Source of the DNA: an uncultured Fimbriimonadales bacterium
Lineage (GTDB): Bacteria; Armatimonadota; Fimbriimonadia; Fimbriimonadales; GBS-DC
NCBI GenBank assembly: GCA_937992175.1
Contig: CALKLF010000008.1
Coordinates: 1 to 64,000 of the forward strand
Length of the DNA: 64,000 nt
Reading direction: 5' to 3'
A model generated the notes under the pieces. It was not told the origin of the DNA. It was given only the letters and a program-made list of their open reading frames with translations, and made no database searches. Below are positions 1 through 7,736 of this stretch, piece after piece. How positions within the stretch are numbered: position 1 is the stretch's first letter; each line of letters begins with the position of its first letter. The position numbers and the translations under genes are program-made.

Positions 1-27
1 TTCGAAAAATCGGGGGCGTCAGTGTTT

Positions 28-109
28 GAGATGCCTCGCTCCGCTCGGCATGACAAGGGGCACTCGGAGCGCACCCCCTGTCATTCCGAGCCGAAGGCGA
101 GGAATCTCC
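28..109. repeat. Family A inverted repeat (copy A1)
   Basis: Two imperfect inverted arms (28-55 and 79-109) of the type GATGCCTCGCTCCGCTCGG / CCGAGCCGAAGGCGAGG flank a short centre. It lies upstream of pyrK and fills most of the first 150 bases. The outermost bases TTCGAAAAA (1-9) recur inverted just before pyrK. Related copies are at 29889, 36761, 53218, 55644 and 62164. Confidence 0.8.
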
Positions 110-142
110 ACCAACTCGAAGCGTTTTTCGAACACCCTCAGG

Positions 143-148
143 TACACT
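143..148 (+). promoter_or_regulatory. -10 box of pyrK, probably leaderless
   Basis: GGTACACT lies with only 7 nt between the hexamer TACACT and the ATG at 156. Transcription normally starts 6-8 nt after the -10 box, so the mRNA should begin at or next to the start codon. No Shine-Dalgarno sequence is visible. Confidence 0.5.
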
Positions 149-155
149 TGTATTG

Positions 156-959
156 ATGACTCGATATGAGCTCCCTGCTATGGTAGTGGAACACCAGCGT
201 CGCGGGGCGAATCTCTATGAGCTTATTTTGCACGCGCCGCCGATTGCCCAGAGCGCGACGCCGGGGCAGTTTGTGATGTTGCGTCCGATGCGCACCCACG
301 CGCCCTTGTGGCGACGCCCCTACAGTATTCTGCGTGCGAACCCCGATAAGGGCGTGTTCAGCGTGCTGTATTCCGTGCAGAGCGCGTTCACGGAGTTACT
401 GTCGCTGAAGCCGATTGGCTCGATGATACAGACGCTGGGTCCGCTGGGGAGCTATTTTCAGCCTGTGCGGTCGGCGCGGCGGCATATCCTGGTGGCGGGG
501 GGCGTGGGCGCGCCGCCACTGTGCTTTTTCGCCGCGCGCCTCGTGCCGACCCTGCAGGCAGGCGAGCAGATGGTGATTCTCGAGGGGGCGCGACGCGACG
601 ATCTGCTCGTGGGGCTCGACGAGTTCCGTGCGCTCGGGGCAGAGATTCGCATCGCCACCGACGACGGCTCGCGCGGGTACAAAGGGTTTGTCACGGATCT
701 ACTCGCCGAAGCCCTGAACGAACCCATCGAGTCGGCAGTATATGCCTGCGGTCCGAACCGAATGCTTCAGGTTGTGGCGCGGCTGTGTGCAGCGGGCGGC
801 GTCCCGTGTCAGGTGTCGCTGGACGCGCCGATGCCATGCGGTATCGGAGTCTGTCTGGGATGCGCCGTGAAGGTGAAGACGCCAGACGGCGGCATATGGT
901 ACCGACGGGCATGTGTGGAGGGACCCGTTTTCTGGGCGGAGGAGGTCGTCTGGGAATGA
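156..959 (+). CDS. pyrK: Dihydroorotate dehydrogenase B, electron-transfer subunit PyrK
   Basis: FAD/[2Fe-2S] subunit that passes electrons from the catalytic PyrD to NAD+ in pyrimidine synthesis. The ferredoxin-reductase fold is visible: the FAD-binding RPYS at residues 54-57, the nucleotide-binding GGVGAP at 115-120, and a C-terminal cysteine cluster C228/C233/C236/C253 that would hold the [2Fe-2S] cluster. At 267 aa it has normal length. An in-frame TTG lies directly before the ATG at 156; the ATG is preferred. The stop overlaps the pyrD start (ATGA), so the two subunits are translationally coupled. Upstream there is a -10 box but no ribosome-binding site. Confidence 0.95.
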   Translation: MTRYELPAMVVEHQRRGANLYELILHAPPIAQSATPGQFVMLRPMRTHAPLWRRPYSILRANPDKGVFSVLYSVQSAFTELLSLKPIGSMIQTLGPLGSYFQPVRSARRHILVAGGVGAPPLCFFAARLVPTLQAGEQMVILEGARRDDLLVGLDEFRALGAEIRIATDDGSRGYKGFVTDLLAEALNEPIESAVYACGPNRMLQVVARLCAAGGVPCQVSLDAPMPCGIGVCLGCAVKVKTPDGGIWYRRACVEGPVFWAEEVVWE

Positions 960-1870
960 CGCCCGATTTGCGCGTGAATCTGGGGCGACTGCAGCTGCGC
1001 AATCCCGTGATGGTGGCGGCGGGAACCTTCGGCTACGGGCTGGAATATCGCGACCTGATTGACCTCGCGCAGCTGGGTGCGATTGTGACCAAGAGCCTGA
1101 CGCTCACCCCGCGCATGGGCAACCCACCGCCGCGCGTTGTTGAGACCCCCGCTGGAATGCTCAACGCCATCGGGCTACAAAACGACGGCGTGGAAGCGTT
1201 CCTCAGGGAGACGCTCTCCCGCCTGCGGGAGCTTGGAACGCCTGTGATTGCGAGCGTCGCCGGCGAGACCCTCGAGGAGTATGTGGGGGTCGCAGTGCAA
1301 CTCAGTCGTGCTGAGGGCGTCGCCGCAATCGAGCTGAACCTCTCATGCCCGAATCAGGCGCGGGGCGGACTGGAGTTCGGTACAGACCCCGACCTGACGA
1401 TGCAGGCCGTCGCTGCTGTGCGCCGCGCTACTCATCTGCCCCTAATCGCCAAACTCTCGCCGCAGGTGAGCGACATCGTCCCGATTGCCTGCGCGGCGGT
1501 TCAGGCAGGTGCAGACATCCTGTGCCTAACCAATACGATTCTGGGCGTGGCGGTAGACGCCCACACGCGCCAGTTCCGACTTGCCAGTAAATCAGGGGGC
1601 TTATCGGGACCAGCCATCAAACCGATTGCGCAGTACCACCTCTGGCGCGTGCGTCAGGCGTTGCCTGAAACACCGCTGATCGGTGTCGGCGGGATTAGTA
1701 GCGCGGACGACGCAATTGAGTTCATTCTGCTCGGCGCACACGCCGTACAGATTGGCACGGCAAACTATGTGCAACCGACCCTTGCGCTGGAAGTTGGGCA
1801 AGGCATTGAAGCGTATCTGCGGGCGAACGGCTTCGACAGCGTGGACGCGATTCGGGGCGTCGTCTACTGA
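956..1870 (+). CDS. pyrD: Dihydroorotate dehydrogenase B, catalytic subunit PyrD
   Basis: FMN-dependent oxidation of dihydroorotate to orotate, fourth step of UMP synthesis. 304 aa, TIM-barrel type 1B enzyme. The catalytic cysteine is C131 in ELNLSCPN, and the FMN-phosphate site region GVGGISSADDA is near residue 245. The ATG at 956 overlaps the pyrK stop by four bases; the same frame stays open upstream but lies inside pyrK and is not coding. The partner PyrK immediately upstream confirms the NAD-linked 1B type. The last 7 bases overlap the convergent mqnA end. Confidence 0.96.
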   Translation: MTPDLRVNLGRLQLRNPVMVAAGTFGYGLEYRDLIDLAQLGAIVTKSLTLTPRMGNPPPRVVETPAGMLNAIGLQNDGVEAFLRETLSRLRELGTPVIASVAGETLEEYVGVAVQLSRAEGVAAIELNLSCPNQARGGLEFGTDPDLTMQAVAAVRRATHLPLIAKLSPQVSDIVPIACAAVQAGADILCLTNTILGVAVDAHTRQFRLASKSGGLSGPAIKPIAQYHLWRVRQALPETPLIGVGGISSADDAIEFILLGAHAVQIGTANYVQPTLALEVGQGIEAYLRANGFDSVDAIRGVVY

Positions 1871-2619
1871 CGAAGCCACTCCTCTCGAAACCGCGCCAGC
1901 CCCTGCAGGAACGGCGCATCGATGGCATAGACCATCACCTCGCGCAGATAGCGGCGGCACTGTTCGAGCGGGAACCCGGTGCGCGTCGACTCCGCCTCGA
2001 TGAGTGCATCTAATCGCGCCGCGCCCCACTGGTAGGCGGTGTGGAGCAGGTCGGTCAGCAGCTCGGCGGGCGCGTCGGGGTTCATCAGCCAGAGCGCCCA
2101 CACAAACGGCAGTCCGGTCCAGTCGTGCCACGCCGCCCCAAGGTCCACCATCTCCATCACTGCGGGATGCTGCGCCCGCATACCTGCGTCGCCAATCAAC
2201 AACGCGGCGTCGGCAACCTGCAGCATCGCGTTCAGGTCGGGCGCAGCGGGGAGATAGTCAGGATGGACTCCGTAAGCCCGCTCCAGCAGAATGCGCGTCA
2301 GCGCGGCGGAGGTGAGCGAACTCGTGTCGAGCGCGACGGCGCGCACCTGCGCGATTGGACGCCTGCTGAACAGGCGCACACTCAACACCTCTCGGCGCGA
2401 GGCGATTGCCAGCCCCTGCACGAAGCGCGTCTCCGGACGACGAAAATGCTCCACCGACGAGACCAGCGCGACATCGAGCGTGCCCTGCTCCAGCATCCGC
2501 GCCAACTCCGACGGCGGCGCGTACACCACCTGCGCATAGCGCGCGCCCGCTTCGGTCTCCAGCCAGCGCGTGAGTGGCGCAGCGTTGATATAGGGCACAC
2601 TCCCAACTCGAAAACGCAT
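1864..2619 (-). CDS. mqnA: Chorismate dehydratase MqnA (futalosine menaquinone pathway)
   Basis: Converts chorismate to 3-enolpyruvylbenzoate, the entry to the futalosine route to menaquinone. 251 aa with a two-lobed periplasmic-binding-protein-like fold. The N-terminus FRVGSVPYINAAPLT and the segment DVALVSSVEHFRRPE (about 64-78) are typical of the MqnA/MqnD group. A gap of one base separates it from mqnP upstream on the same strand, so the two form an operon. The 3' end overlaps pyrD by 7 bases. MqnD is less likely because of the VGSVPYIN start. Confidence 0.9.
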   Translation of the reverse strand: MRFRVGSVPYINAAPLTRWLETEAGARYAQVVYAPPSELARMLEQGTLDVALVSSVEHFRRPETRFVQGLAIASRREVLSVRLFSRRPIAQVRAVALDTSSLTSAALTRILLERAYGVHPDYLPAAPDLNAMLQVADAALLIGDAGMRAQHPAVMEMVDLGAAWHDWTGLPFVWALWLMNPDAPAELLTDLLHTAYQWGAARLDALIEAESTRTGFPLEQCRRYLREVMVYAIDAPFLQGLARFREEWLRQ

Positions 2620-2620
2620 T

Positions 2621-3490
2621 TTAGAACACCCTGTCTAACAGCGCGAAGAGAAACAACCCGATGCTTACATAGCCGTTCATTGTGAAGAACGCGCGATTCA
2701 GACGGCTCAGGTCGTTCGGCTTCACCAGCGACTGCTCATAAGCGAGCATCAGCGCGGCAAACACCACCCCGGCATAATACCATGCGCCCGCGCCCAGCGC
2801 AGTGCCCCCTATCGCCAGCGCGACAACACACAGCGCGTGCGAGAGGCGCGACACCCGGATCGCCTGCGCCGCGCCCAGCGTCTGAGGCAGGCTCCGCAAG
2901 CCGTGCGCCCGATCGAACGCCTCATCTTGCAGGCTGTAGAGGATGTCGAACCCCGCCACCCACAGCGCAACGCCCAGCGTGAGCCACAGCGGCGCAGGCT
3001 CCAGCGTCCCTCGCACTGCGATCCAGACTGCGCTCGGCGCAATCCCCAGCGACAGCCCCAGCCAGTAGTGCGAGAGCGGCGTGAACCGCTTGGAGTACGA
3101 ATAGCCCAGAATCACACCCAGTGCGAGGGGTGCAAGCACGAAGCAGACCCTGTTCAACTGCCACGCCGCGTACAGAAACAGCAACACCGAAACTGCAACA
3201 GCAACGCCCATTTGCTGCGGTGTGAGCAGTCCCGTGGGCAGGGCGCGGGCCCGCGTACGCGGATTGAGCGCGTCGATGTCCCGATCGACGATGCGGTTGA
3301 ACGCCATCGCCGCCGTACGCGCCGAAACCATCGCGACCAGAATCCAGCCCACCGTCCGCGCCGACGGAACCCCCGCCGCCGCGTAGAGCAGACTCAGCAA
3401 GGCAAACGGCAGAGCGAAAATCGTATGCTCGAACTTAATCGCTTCCAGAAAGACCCAAATCGCGCGTCCAACACGGTGCAGGTTCGCCAT
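2621..3490 (-). CDS. mqnP: UbiA-family polyprenyltransferase, MqnP-like
   Basis: Membrane prenyltransferase expected to attach the polyprenyl tail to the aromatic ring of menaquinone precursors. 289 aa, about eight hydrophobic segments. The first Asp-rich prenyl-diphosphate/Mg2+ motif is N65-x3-D69-x3-D73 (NRIVDRDID) and the second is DEAFDRAHG near residue 190. In futalosine-pathway bacteria a UbiA homologue of this type is usually adjacent to mqn genes, as here with mqnA directly downstream. The name MqnP rests on that context; UbiA or MenA-type substrate use cannot be excluded from sequence alone. Confidence 0.85.
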   Translation of the reverse strand: MANLHRVGRAIWVFLEAIKFEHTIFALPFALLSLLYAAAGVPSARTVGWILVAMVSARTAAMAFNRIVDRDIDALNPRTRARALPTGLLTPQQMGVAVAVSVLLFLYAAWQLNRVCFVLAPLALGVILGYSYSKRFTPLSHYWLGLSLGIAPSAVWIAVRGTLEPAPLWLTLGVALWVAGFDILYSLQDEAFDRAHGLRSLPQTLGAAQAIRVSRLSHALCVVALAIGGTALGAGAWYYAGVVFAALMLAYEQSLVKPNDLSRLNRAFFTMNGYVSIGLFLFALLDRVF

Positions 3491-3620
3491 GCACGATTCA
3501 TTGTACCTGTTAGGGTTTCAGGGGGCGCAAATGTGTACGAACGCTTCCCGAATCACTTGCGCCATTAGCCGCTGTCGTTCCGCCAGAAAGTCTTCGTAGT
3601 GCAGGAGGTACACTTGGCGT

Positions 3621-4778
3621 ATGGCGTATGATGTCGCGATTCTGGGCGCGGGGGTTATCGGGTGCAGCGTCGCCTATCACCTCGCGGCGCTGGGGAGGCT
3701 GCGCGTGTGCGTGCTGGAGCGCGCGCCGCAGCTGGGCATGGGCAGCACTGGCAAGGCGACGGGCGGATTCCGCTGTCAGTATAGCACGCCGATTAATGTG
3801 CGCCTGTCGCTGAGGGCGCGCGAGAAGCTGCTCCACTTTCAGGAGGAGACAGGCGTTGACCCCGAATACCGACCCTGTGGCTACCTGTTCGTCGTCAGCA
3901 CGGAGGCGCAGATGCAGACCCTACGGGAGGCAATCGCGGCGCAACGCGCGGCAGGGCTGACTGAATCGCGCGAGGTCAGCGTGGAAGAGATACGGGAGCT
4001 GAACCCCGCGCTCTACACGGACGATCTAATCGGGGGAACTTTTTGCCTGCTGGACGGGTTTACGCGCCCGATGAAGATTTTGCAGGGCTACTTCGAGGCG
4101 TCGCAGCGGCTGGGTGTCGAGTTTCGGTTCGGCGTCGGCGCGGCGCAGGTCTGGCGCGAGGGCGATCGGGCGCGCGGCGCGTTGCTCCCGAACGGCGAAC
4201 GGATTGAGGCGGGCGCGGTCGTGAACGCCGCGGGCGCGTGGGCAGGCGTCGTCGCGCAGCAGGCGGGTGTGAAGCTGCCCGTGCAACCCCTCAAGCGTCA
4301 GGTCGCCGTCACTTTTCCGTTCCCTGACCTGCCCGAAACGATGCCCATGAGCGTCGATGTGAACGACGGCTTCCACCTGCGCGTGCGCGACGGGCACGTG
4401 CTGTTGCTCTATCCCCACGCCCTGCGGAACGAACACACCTTCGAAACCGATTTCGAGCGCGAGTGGCTGGATGCTCTGCTCCCGGGGGCGTATCAGCGTG
4501 TTCCATGCCTGCGCAACGCCCGCATCGATGTTGCAAACTGCTGGGCAGGGCTGTACGAAATGTCGCCTGACAAGCATGCGATTCTGGGCGAAGCGCCCGA
4601 ACTGTGTGGGTTCTATCTGGTGAATGGCTCGTCGGGGCACGGGGTGATGCACGCCCCCGCGCTGGGTGAGCTGCTGGCGCGAATGTTTCTGGGTATCGAG
4701 CTGCCGTTCGACATCACGCCCCTGCGCCCCACCCGCTTTGCGGTGGGGGCGCTCAACAGGGACACGGGGGTGTTGTGA
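3621..4778 (+). CDS. FAD-dependent amine/glycine oxidase family oxidoreductase (DAO, SoxB-like)
   Basis: 385 aa, D-amino-acid/sarcosine oxidase fold. The Rossmann motif GAGVIGCSVAYHLA is at residues 9-22, the ATG loop GSTGKATGGFRCQY near 41-54 resembles sarcosine oxidase beta and dimethylglycine oxidases, and the C-terminal WAGLYEMSPDKHAILG and GSSGHGVMHAPALG form the second FAD-contact region. Substrate is probably an N-methyl or imino acid, not determinable here. It is monocistronic, convergent with the thiolase (3-base gap). GGTACACT ends 6 nt before the ATG, so a leaderless start is possible, although a GGAGG lies about 12 nt upstream. Confidence 0.85.
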   Translation: MAYDVAILGAGVIGCSVAYHLAALGRLRVCVLERAPQLGMGSTGKATGGFRCQYSTPINVRLSLRAREKLLHFQEETGVDPEYRPCGYLFVVSTEAQMQTLREAIAAQRAAGLTESREVSVEEIRELNPALYTDDLIGGTFCLLDGFTRPMKILQGYFEASQRLGVEFRFGVGAAQVWREGDRARGALLPNGERIEAGAVVNAAGAWAGVVAQQAGVKLPVQPLKRQVAVTFPFPDLPETMPMSVDVNDGFHLRVRDGHVLLLYPHALRNEHTFETDFEREWLDALLPGAYQRVPCLRNARIDVANCWAGLYEMSPDKHAILGEAPELCGFYLVNGSSGHGVMHAPALGELLARMFLGIELPFDITPLRPTRFAVGALNRDTGVL

Positions 4779-4781
4779 GGC

Positions 4782-5966
4782 TTAACTCGTCCGCTCAAAC
4801 AATCCTGCCGCCCCCATGCCCAGCGCGGCGCACATGGTGACCAGCCCGTAGCGTCCGCCTGTGCGTTGTAGCCCGTAAGCGAGCGTGGCGACCTGCCGCG
4901 CGCCCGTACAGCCCAGCGGATGCCCCAGCGCAATCGCCCCGCCCAGCGGGTTCACACGCTCCATCGGCATCTCAAAGATTTTGTTCGACGCCAGCACCTG
5001 CGCCGCGAACGCCTCGTTGAATTCGATGTGGTCGATATTGCCGATGTTCACACCCACACGGTTCAGCAGCTTCGGAATCGCGTAGGCGGGCGCGACGCCG
5101 AAATCTTCGGGCGCGAGCGCAGCCGTCGTGTAGCCCACGAAACGCAGCAGCGGTTTCAGCCCCAGCGCGTTCGCCTTGCGCTCGCTCATCACAATCACGG
5201 CGGCGGCACCGTCGCTGCGCTGCGAGGCGTTGCCGGCGGTAATCAGCCCGTCGGGACGAAACGCGGGCTTGAGTTTCGCCAGCGACTCCAGATTCGTGTC
5301 GCGGCGAGGTCCTTCGTCTTTTGTGAGCGTGATTTTCTCGCGTTGCGGGCGTCCACACTCGTCGATGCTCTGAATCTCGGTCTGCACAGGGGCGATTTCG
5401 GTGTCGAACAGCCCTTCGTCCTGTGCGCGGACGGCTTTCTGGTGGCTTTGCAGGGCGAAAGCGTCCGCCTGCTCGCGCGTGATGCCGTACCTGCGCGAGA
5501 GTTGCTCCACCGACAGCCCCATGTTCAGGAAGGTGTTGGGCGCGTTCTGCAACAGCGTCGGGTTCGGATGGCTATGGATGTCCAGGAACGGGGCGCGGCT
5601 CATGCTCTCCACCCCACCTGCGAGGACGACTTCTGCATCGCCCGATCGGATGCGCTCGGCGGCAATGGCGACGGCTTCCAGCCCTGACGCGCAGAATCGG
5701 TTCATGGTCGCGCCCGGCGTGCTGAGGGGCAGTCCCGCACGCAGGGCGGCGACGCGGGCGATGTTCAGCCCCTGCTCGCCTTCGGGCGTCGCGCAGCCCA
5801 GAATCACATCCTCAACCTCGGCGGGGTCTAACGCAGGGCAGCGGGCAAGAACCGCCCGAATCGCGAGCGCGGCGAGGTCGTCAGGGCGCGTGTGGCGCAG
5901 GCTCCCACGCGGCGCTTTGCCAATTGGGGTTCGAACAGCAGCGACAATCAACGCTTCGTTGCTCAT
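4782..5966 (-). CDS. Acetyl-CoA acyltransferase (thiolase)
   Basis: 394 aa thiolase. Acyl-accepting cysteine C92 in [11 protein letters not shown], catalytic H349 in [14 protein letters not shown], and the second cysteine C379 in MCAALGMG. It condenses or thiolytically cleaves acyl-CoA; FadA-type beta-oxidation or PhaA-type synthesis cannot be told apart without substrate data, though the sequence [11 protein letters not shown] is FadA-like. The ATG at 5966 is chosen because GGAGG sits 5 nt upstream; an in-frame GTG four codons earlier has no such site. It is transcribed divergently from the GntR/LacI regulator, with 131 bp between the genes. Confidence 0.93.
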   Translation of the reverse strand: MSNEALIVAAVRTPIGKAPRGSLRHTRPDDLAALAIRAVLARCPALDPAEVEDVILGCATPEGEQGLNIARVAALRAGLPLSTPGATMNRFCASGLEAVAIAAERIRSGDAEVVLAGGVESMSRAPFLDIHSHPNPTLLQNAPNTFLNMGLSVEQLSRRYGITREQADAFALQSHQKAVRAQDEGLFDTEIAPVQTEIQSIDECGRPQREKITLTKDEGPRRDTNLESLAKLKPAFRPDGLITAGNASQRSDGAAAVIVMSERKANALGLKPLLRFVGYTTAALAPEDFGVAPAYAIPKLLNRVGVNIGNIDHIEFNEAFAAQVLASNKIFEMPMERVNPLGGAIALGHPLGCTGARQVATLAYGLQRTGGRYGLVTMCAALGMGAAGLFERTS

Positions 5967-6051
5967 GCACGCCTCCACTGCATAGGATACCTGATAGCCT
6001 ACGCCACCACACTCGAGCTGGTCGCCGTTTTCAGCAAGAAACGCTGCGGGG

Positions 6052-6086
6052 TATAATCTGCCGACTACCTTATGGTTATAAGGTAG
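6052..6086 (+). promoter_or_regulatory. Promoter and operator-like palindrome upstream of the GntR/LacI regulator
   Basis: TATAAT at 6052-6057 is followed by a perfect 9-bp inverted repeat, CTACCTTAT-GGTT-ATAAGGTAG (6065-6086), covering the expected transcription start. Placement between -10 and start codon fits autorepression by the encoded dimeric regulator. This assignment is inferred from position and symmetry only. Confidence 0.6.
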
Positions 6087-6097
6087 CTGGTGGAACT

Positions 6098-7219
6098 ATG
6101 GCGATACGATTCAATGCGGAAACCCCGCGCTATGTGCAGGTGCGCCAGTGGGTCGAACGGCAGATTATCACGGGCTACTGGAAGTCGGGCGATGTGTTGC
6201 CGCCGGAACGCGCGTTAGCCGAGCAGCTGGGCGTCAGCCCCTTGACCGTTGGACGCGCCTTACAGGGGCTGGCAAAAGATGGAATCCTGAGGCGCAAACG
6301 GCGCGTGGGCACGGTGGTCGCCGAGAACCTGCCTCCGACGCTCTTCCAGCGGTCGTTTACCGTGATGGCGCTGGGATTGGGCGGCGGCACGCGCCAGCCC
6401 GTCGACTTCTACTTTAGCAGCATCCAGCGCAGCGTCCTCAATACACTCGCCCCACTGGGACTGCGCATCCTGTGGCTGGACTACCAGATTGACCAGATTG
6501 AGCGCGAGTTGCTCTCATCGGAGTTTGTGGGCGTGTTGGCAATCGCGCCTGCTGCAGAGCATATCACGCTGCTGGAAGACCTGTATCGTCGGGGCGTGCC
6601 CGTCGTGATTGTAGGCGCAAGCGCCGAGGAGTGGGAGACGCCCACGGTCGACGCTGATAACTACGGGGCGGCGCGTCAGGGCGCGGAGTATCTGCTGAGT
6701 TTAGGGCATCGACGGTTCATCGGATTATTCGGCGCGCTGGAGACCTTCAACTCACGCGACCGCTGGCGTGGCTTCCGCGACGCGCTGCAGGAGGCAGGCA
6801 TCCCCGAGTCACATGTCTGGACCTTCACCACGCCCTACGCCGATGAGGTGGATGAGGCAAACCGCGAAGCGATTCGCACGGTGCTGCGCCTGCCCGATGG
6901 TCCGACGGCAATCTTTGCGGGGGGCTACTACCTTGCGCTCTCCGCGTTGCAGACCGTGCATCAGGCGGGGATGCGCGTGCCTGAGGAGGTGTCGCTGATG
7001 GGCTTCGACGACCCGCCCTCCGCCGCGCTCGCCAGCCCGCCGCTAACCACTTTCCGCCAGCCGCTGGAGCAACTGGGCGCACGCGCCGTGCAGAAACTGC
7101 TAGACCTAGCCAAAGGTAAGCGCCCCGAGCCGCTGCACGAATACCTGCCGATCGATCTCATCGTCAGACAATCGACGGCGTCGCCTTGCACCGAGCAGCG
7201 CGCCGCAACGCTTGTGTGA
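6098..7219 (+). CDS. GntR-type winged-helix regulator with LacI-type sugar-binding domain
   Basis: 373 aa chimeric regulator. Residues 1-75 form a GntR winged helix (YVQVRQWVERQIITG, GDVLPPERALAEQLGVS, RALQGLAKDGILRRKRRVGT). The remainder is a periplasmic-binding-protein fold as in LacI/AraR: ADNYGAARQGAEYLLSLGHRRF and the effector-domain end EVSLMGFDDPP, ASPPLTTFRQPLEQLG. It probably responds to a sugar or sugar derivative. Start ATG 6098 follows a TATAAT and a 22-bp palindrome that could be its own operator. It is the first of several plus-strand genes; whether it controls the divergent thiolase is unknown. Confidence 0.88.
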   Translation: MAIRFNAETPRYVQVRQWVERQIITGYWKSGDVLPPERALAEQLGVSPLTVGRALQGLAKDGILRRKRRVGTVVAENLPPTLFQRSFTVMALGLGGGTRQPVDFYFSSIQRSVLNTLAPLGLRILWLDYQIDQIERELLSSEFVGVLAIAPAAEHITLLEDLYRRGVPVVIVGASAEEWETPTVDADNYGAARQGAEYLLSLGHRRFIGLFGALETFNSRDRWRGFRDALQEAGIPESHVWTFTTPYADEVDEANREAIRTVLRLPDGPTAIFAGGYYLALSALQTVHQAGMRVPEEVSLMGFDDPPSAALASPPLTTFRQPLEQLGARAVQKLLDLAKGKRPEPLHEYLPIDLIVRQSTASPCTEQRAATLV

Positions 7220-7249
7220 GCGCCGACGTATCAGTGGGACTGCAAGCGT

Positions 7250-7627
7250 ATGCCAGCCATCTCAGAGTTTATCGTTTTTCTGCCCGCGCCGAACTGGGAG
7301 GCGACACGCGAGTTCTACGAGCGCATCCTTGGCTTGCGCCTCGCGCTAGAGCAGGTCGACTGCGTCATCTATCAGGTCGCAGGCGCGGGCTACCTGGGAT
7401 TCTGCCAACGTGCGGAGACGCCCCAGCCCGCTGAACGCGTGATTTTGACGCTGGTTTCCCGCGAAGTCGACGAATGGCATGCGCGCCTGCAGGCGCACGG
7501 CGTGGAGATCGCAAAATCGCCGACCTTGAACGAGCGATATCAGATCTATCACCTCTTCGCCCGCGACCCGAACGGCTACCTGATTGAAATTCAGCGATTT
7601 GAGGATCCGCGCTGGAGCGGTTGCTGA
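7250..7627 (+). CDS. VOC (glyoxalase/bleomycin resistance) family protein
   Basis: 125 aa with the paired beta-alpha-beta-beta-beta modules of the vicinal oxygen chelate superfamily: FYERILGLRLALE in the first half and the closing HLFARDPNGYLIEIQRF in the second. The terminal DPNGYLIE with its metal-binding glutamate is the classic VOC signature. Metal and substrate are not predictable; lyases, dioxygenases and binding proteins all share this fold. It lies 30 bp after the regulator and may be co-transcribed with it. Confidence 0.8.
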   Translation: MPAISEFIVFLPAPNWEATREFYERILGLRLALEQVDCVIYQVAGAGYLGFCQRAETPQPAERVILTLVSREVDEWHARLQAHGVEIAKSPTLNERYQIYHLFARDPNGYLIEIQRFEDPRWSGC

Positions 7628-7736
7628 CCGACCGTCGCGGAGCCTGATTAGCCCATCGCCCGCGCCCGTTAAGAGTCTCTTAACTCGCCAGTCGGTATAC
7701 TTTCTATACTCGCGCTTATGCGAGGGAGGGAAAGCG

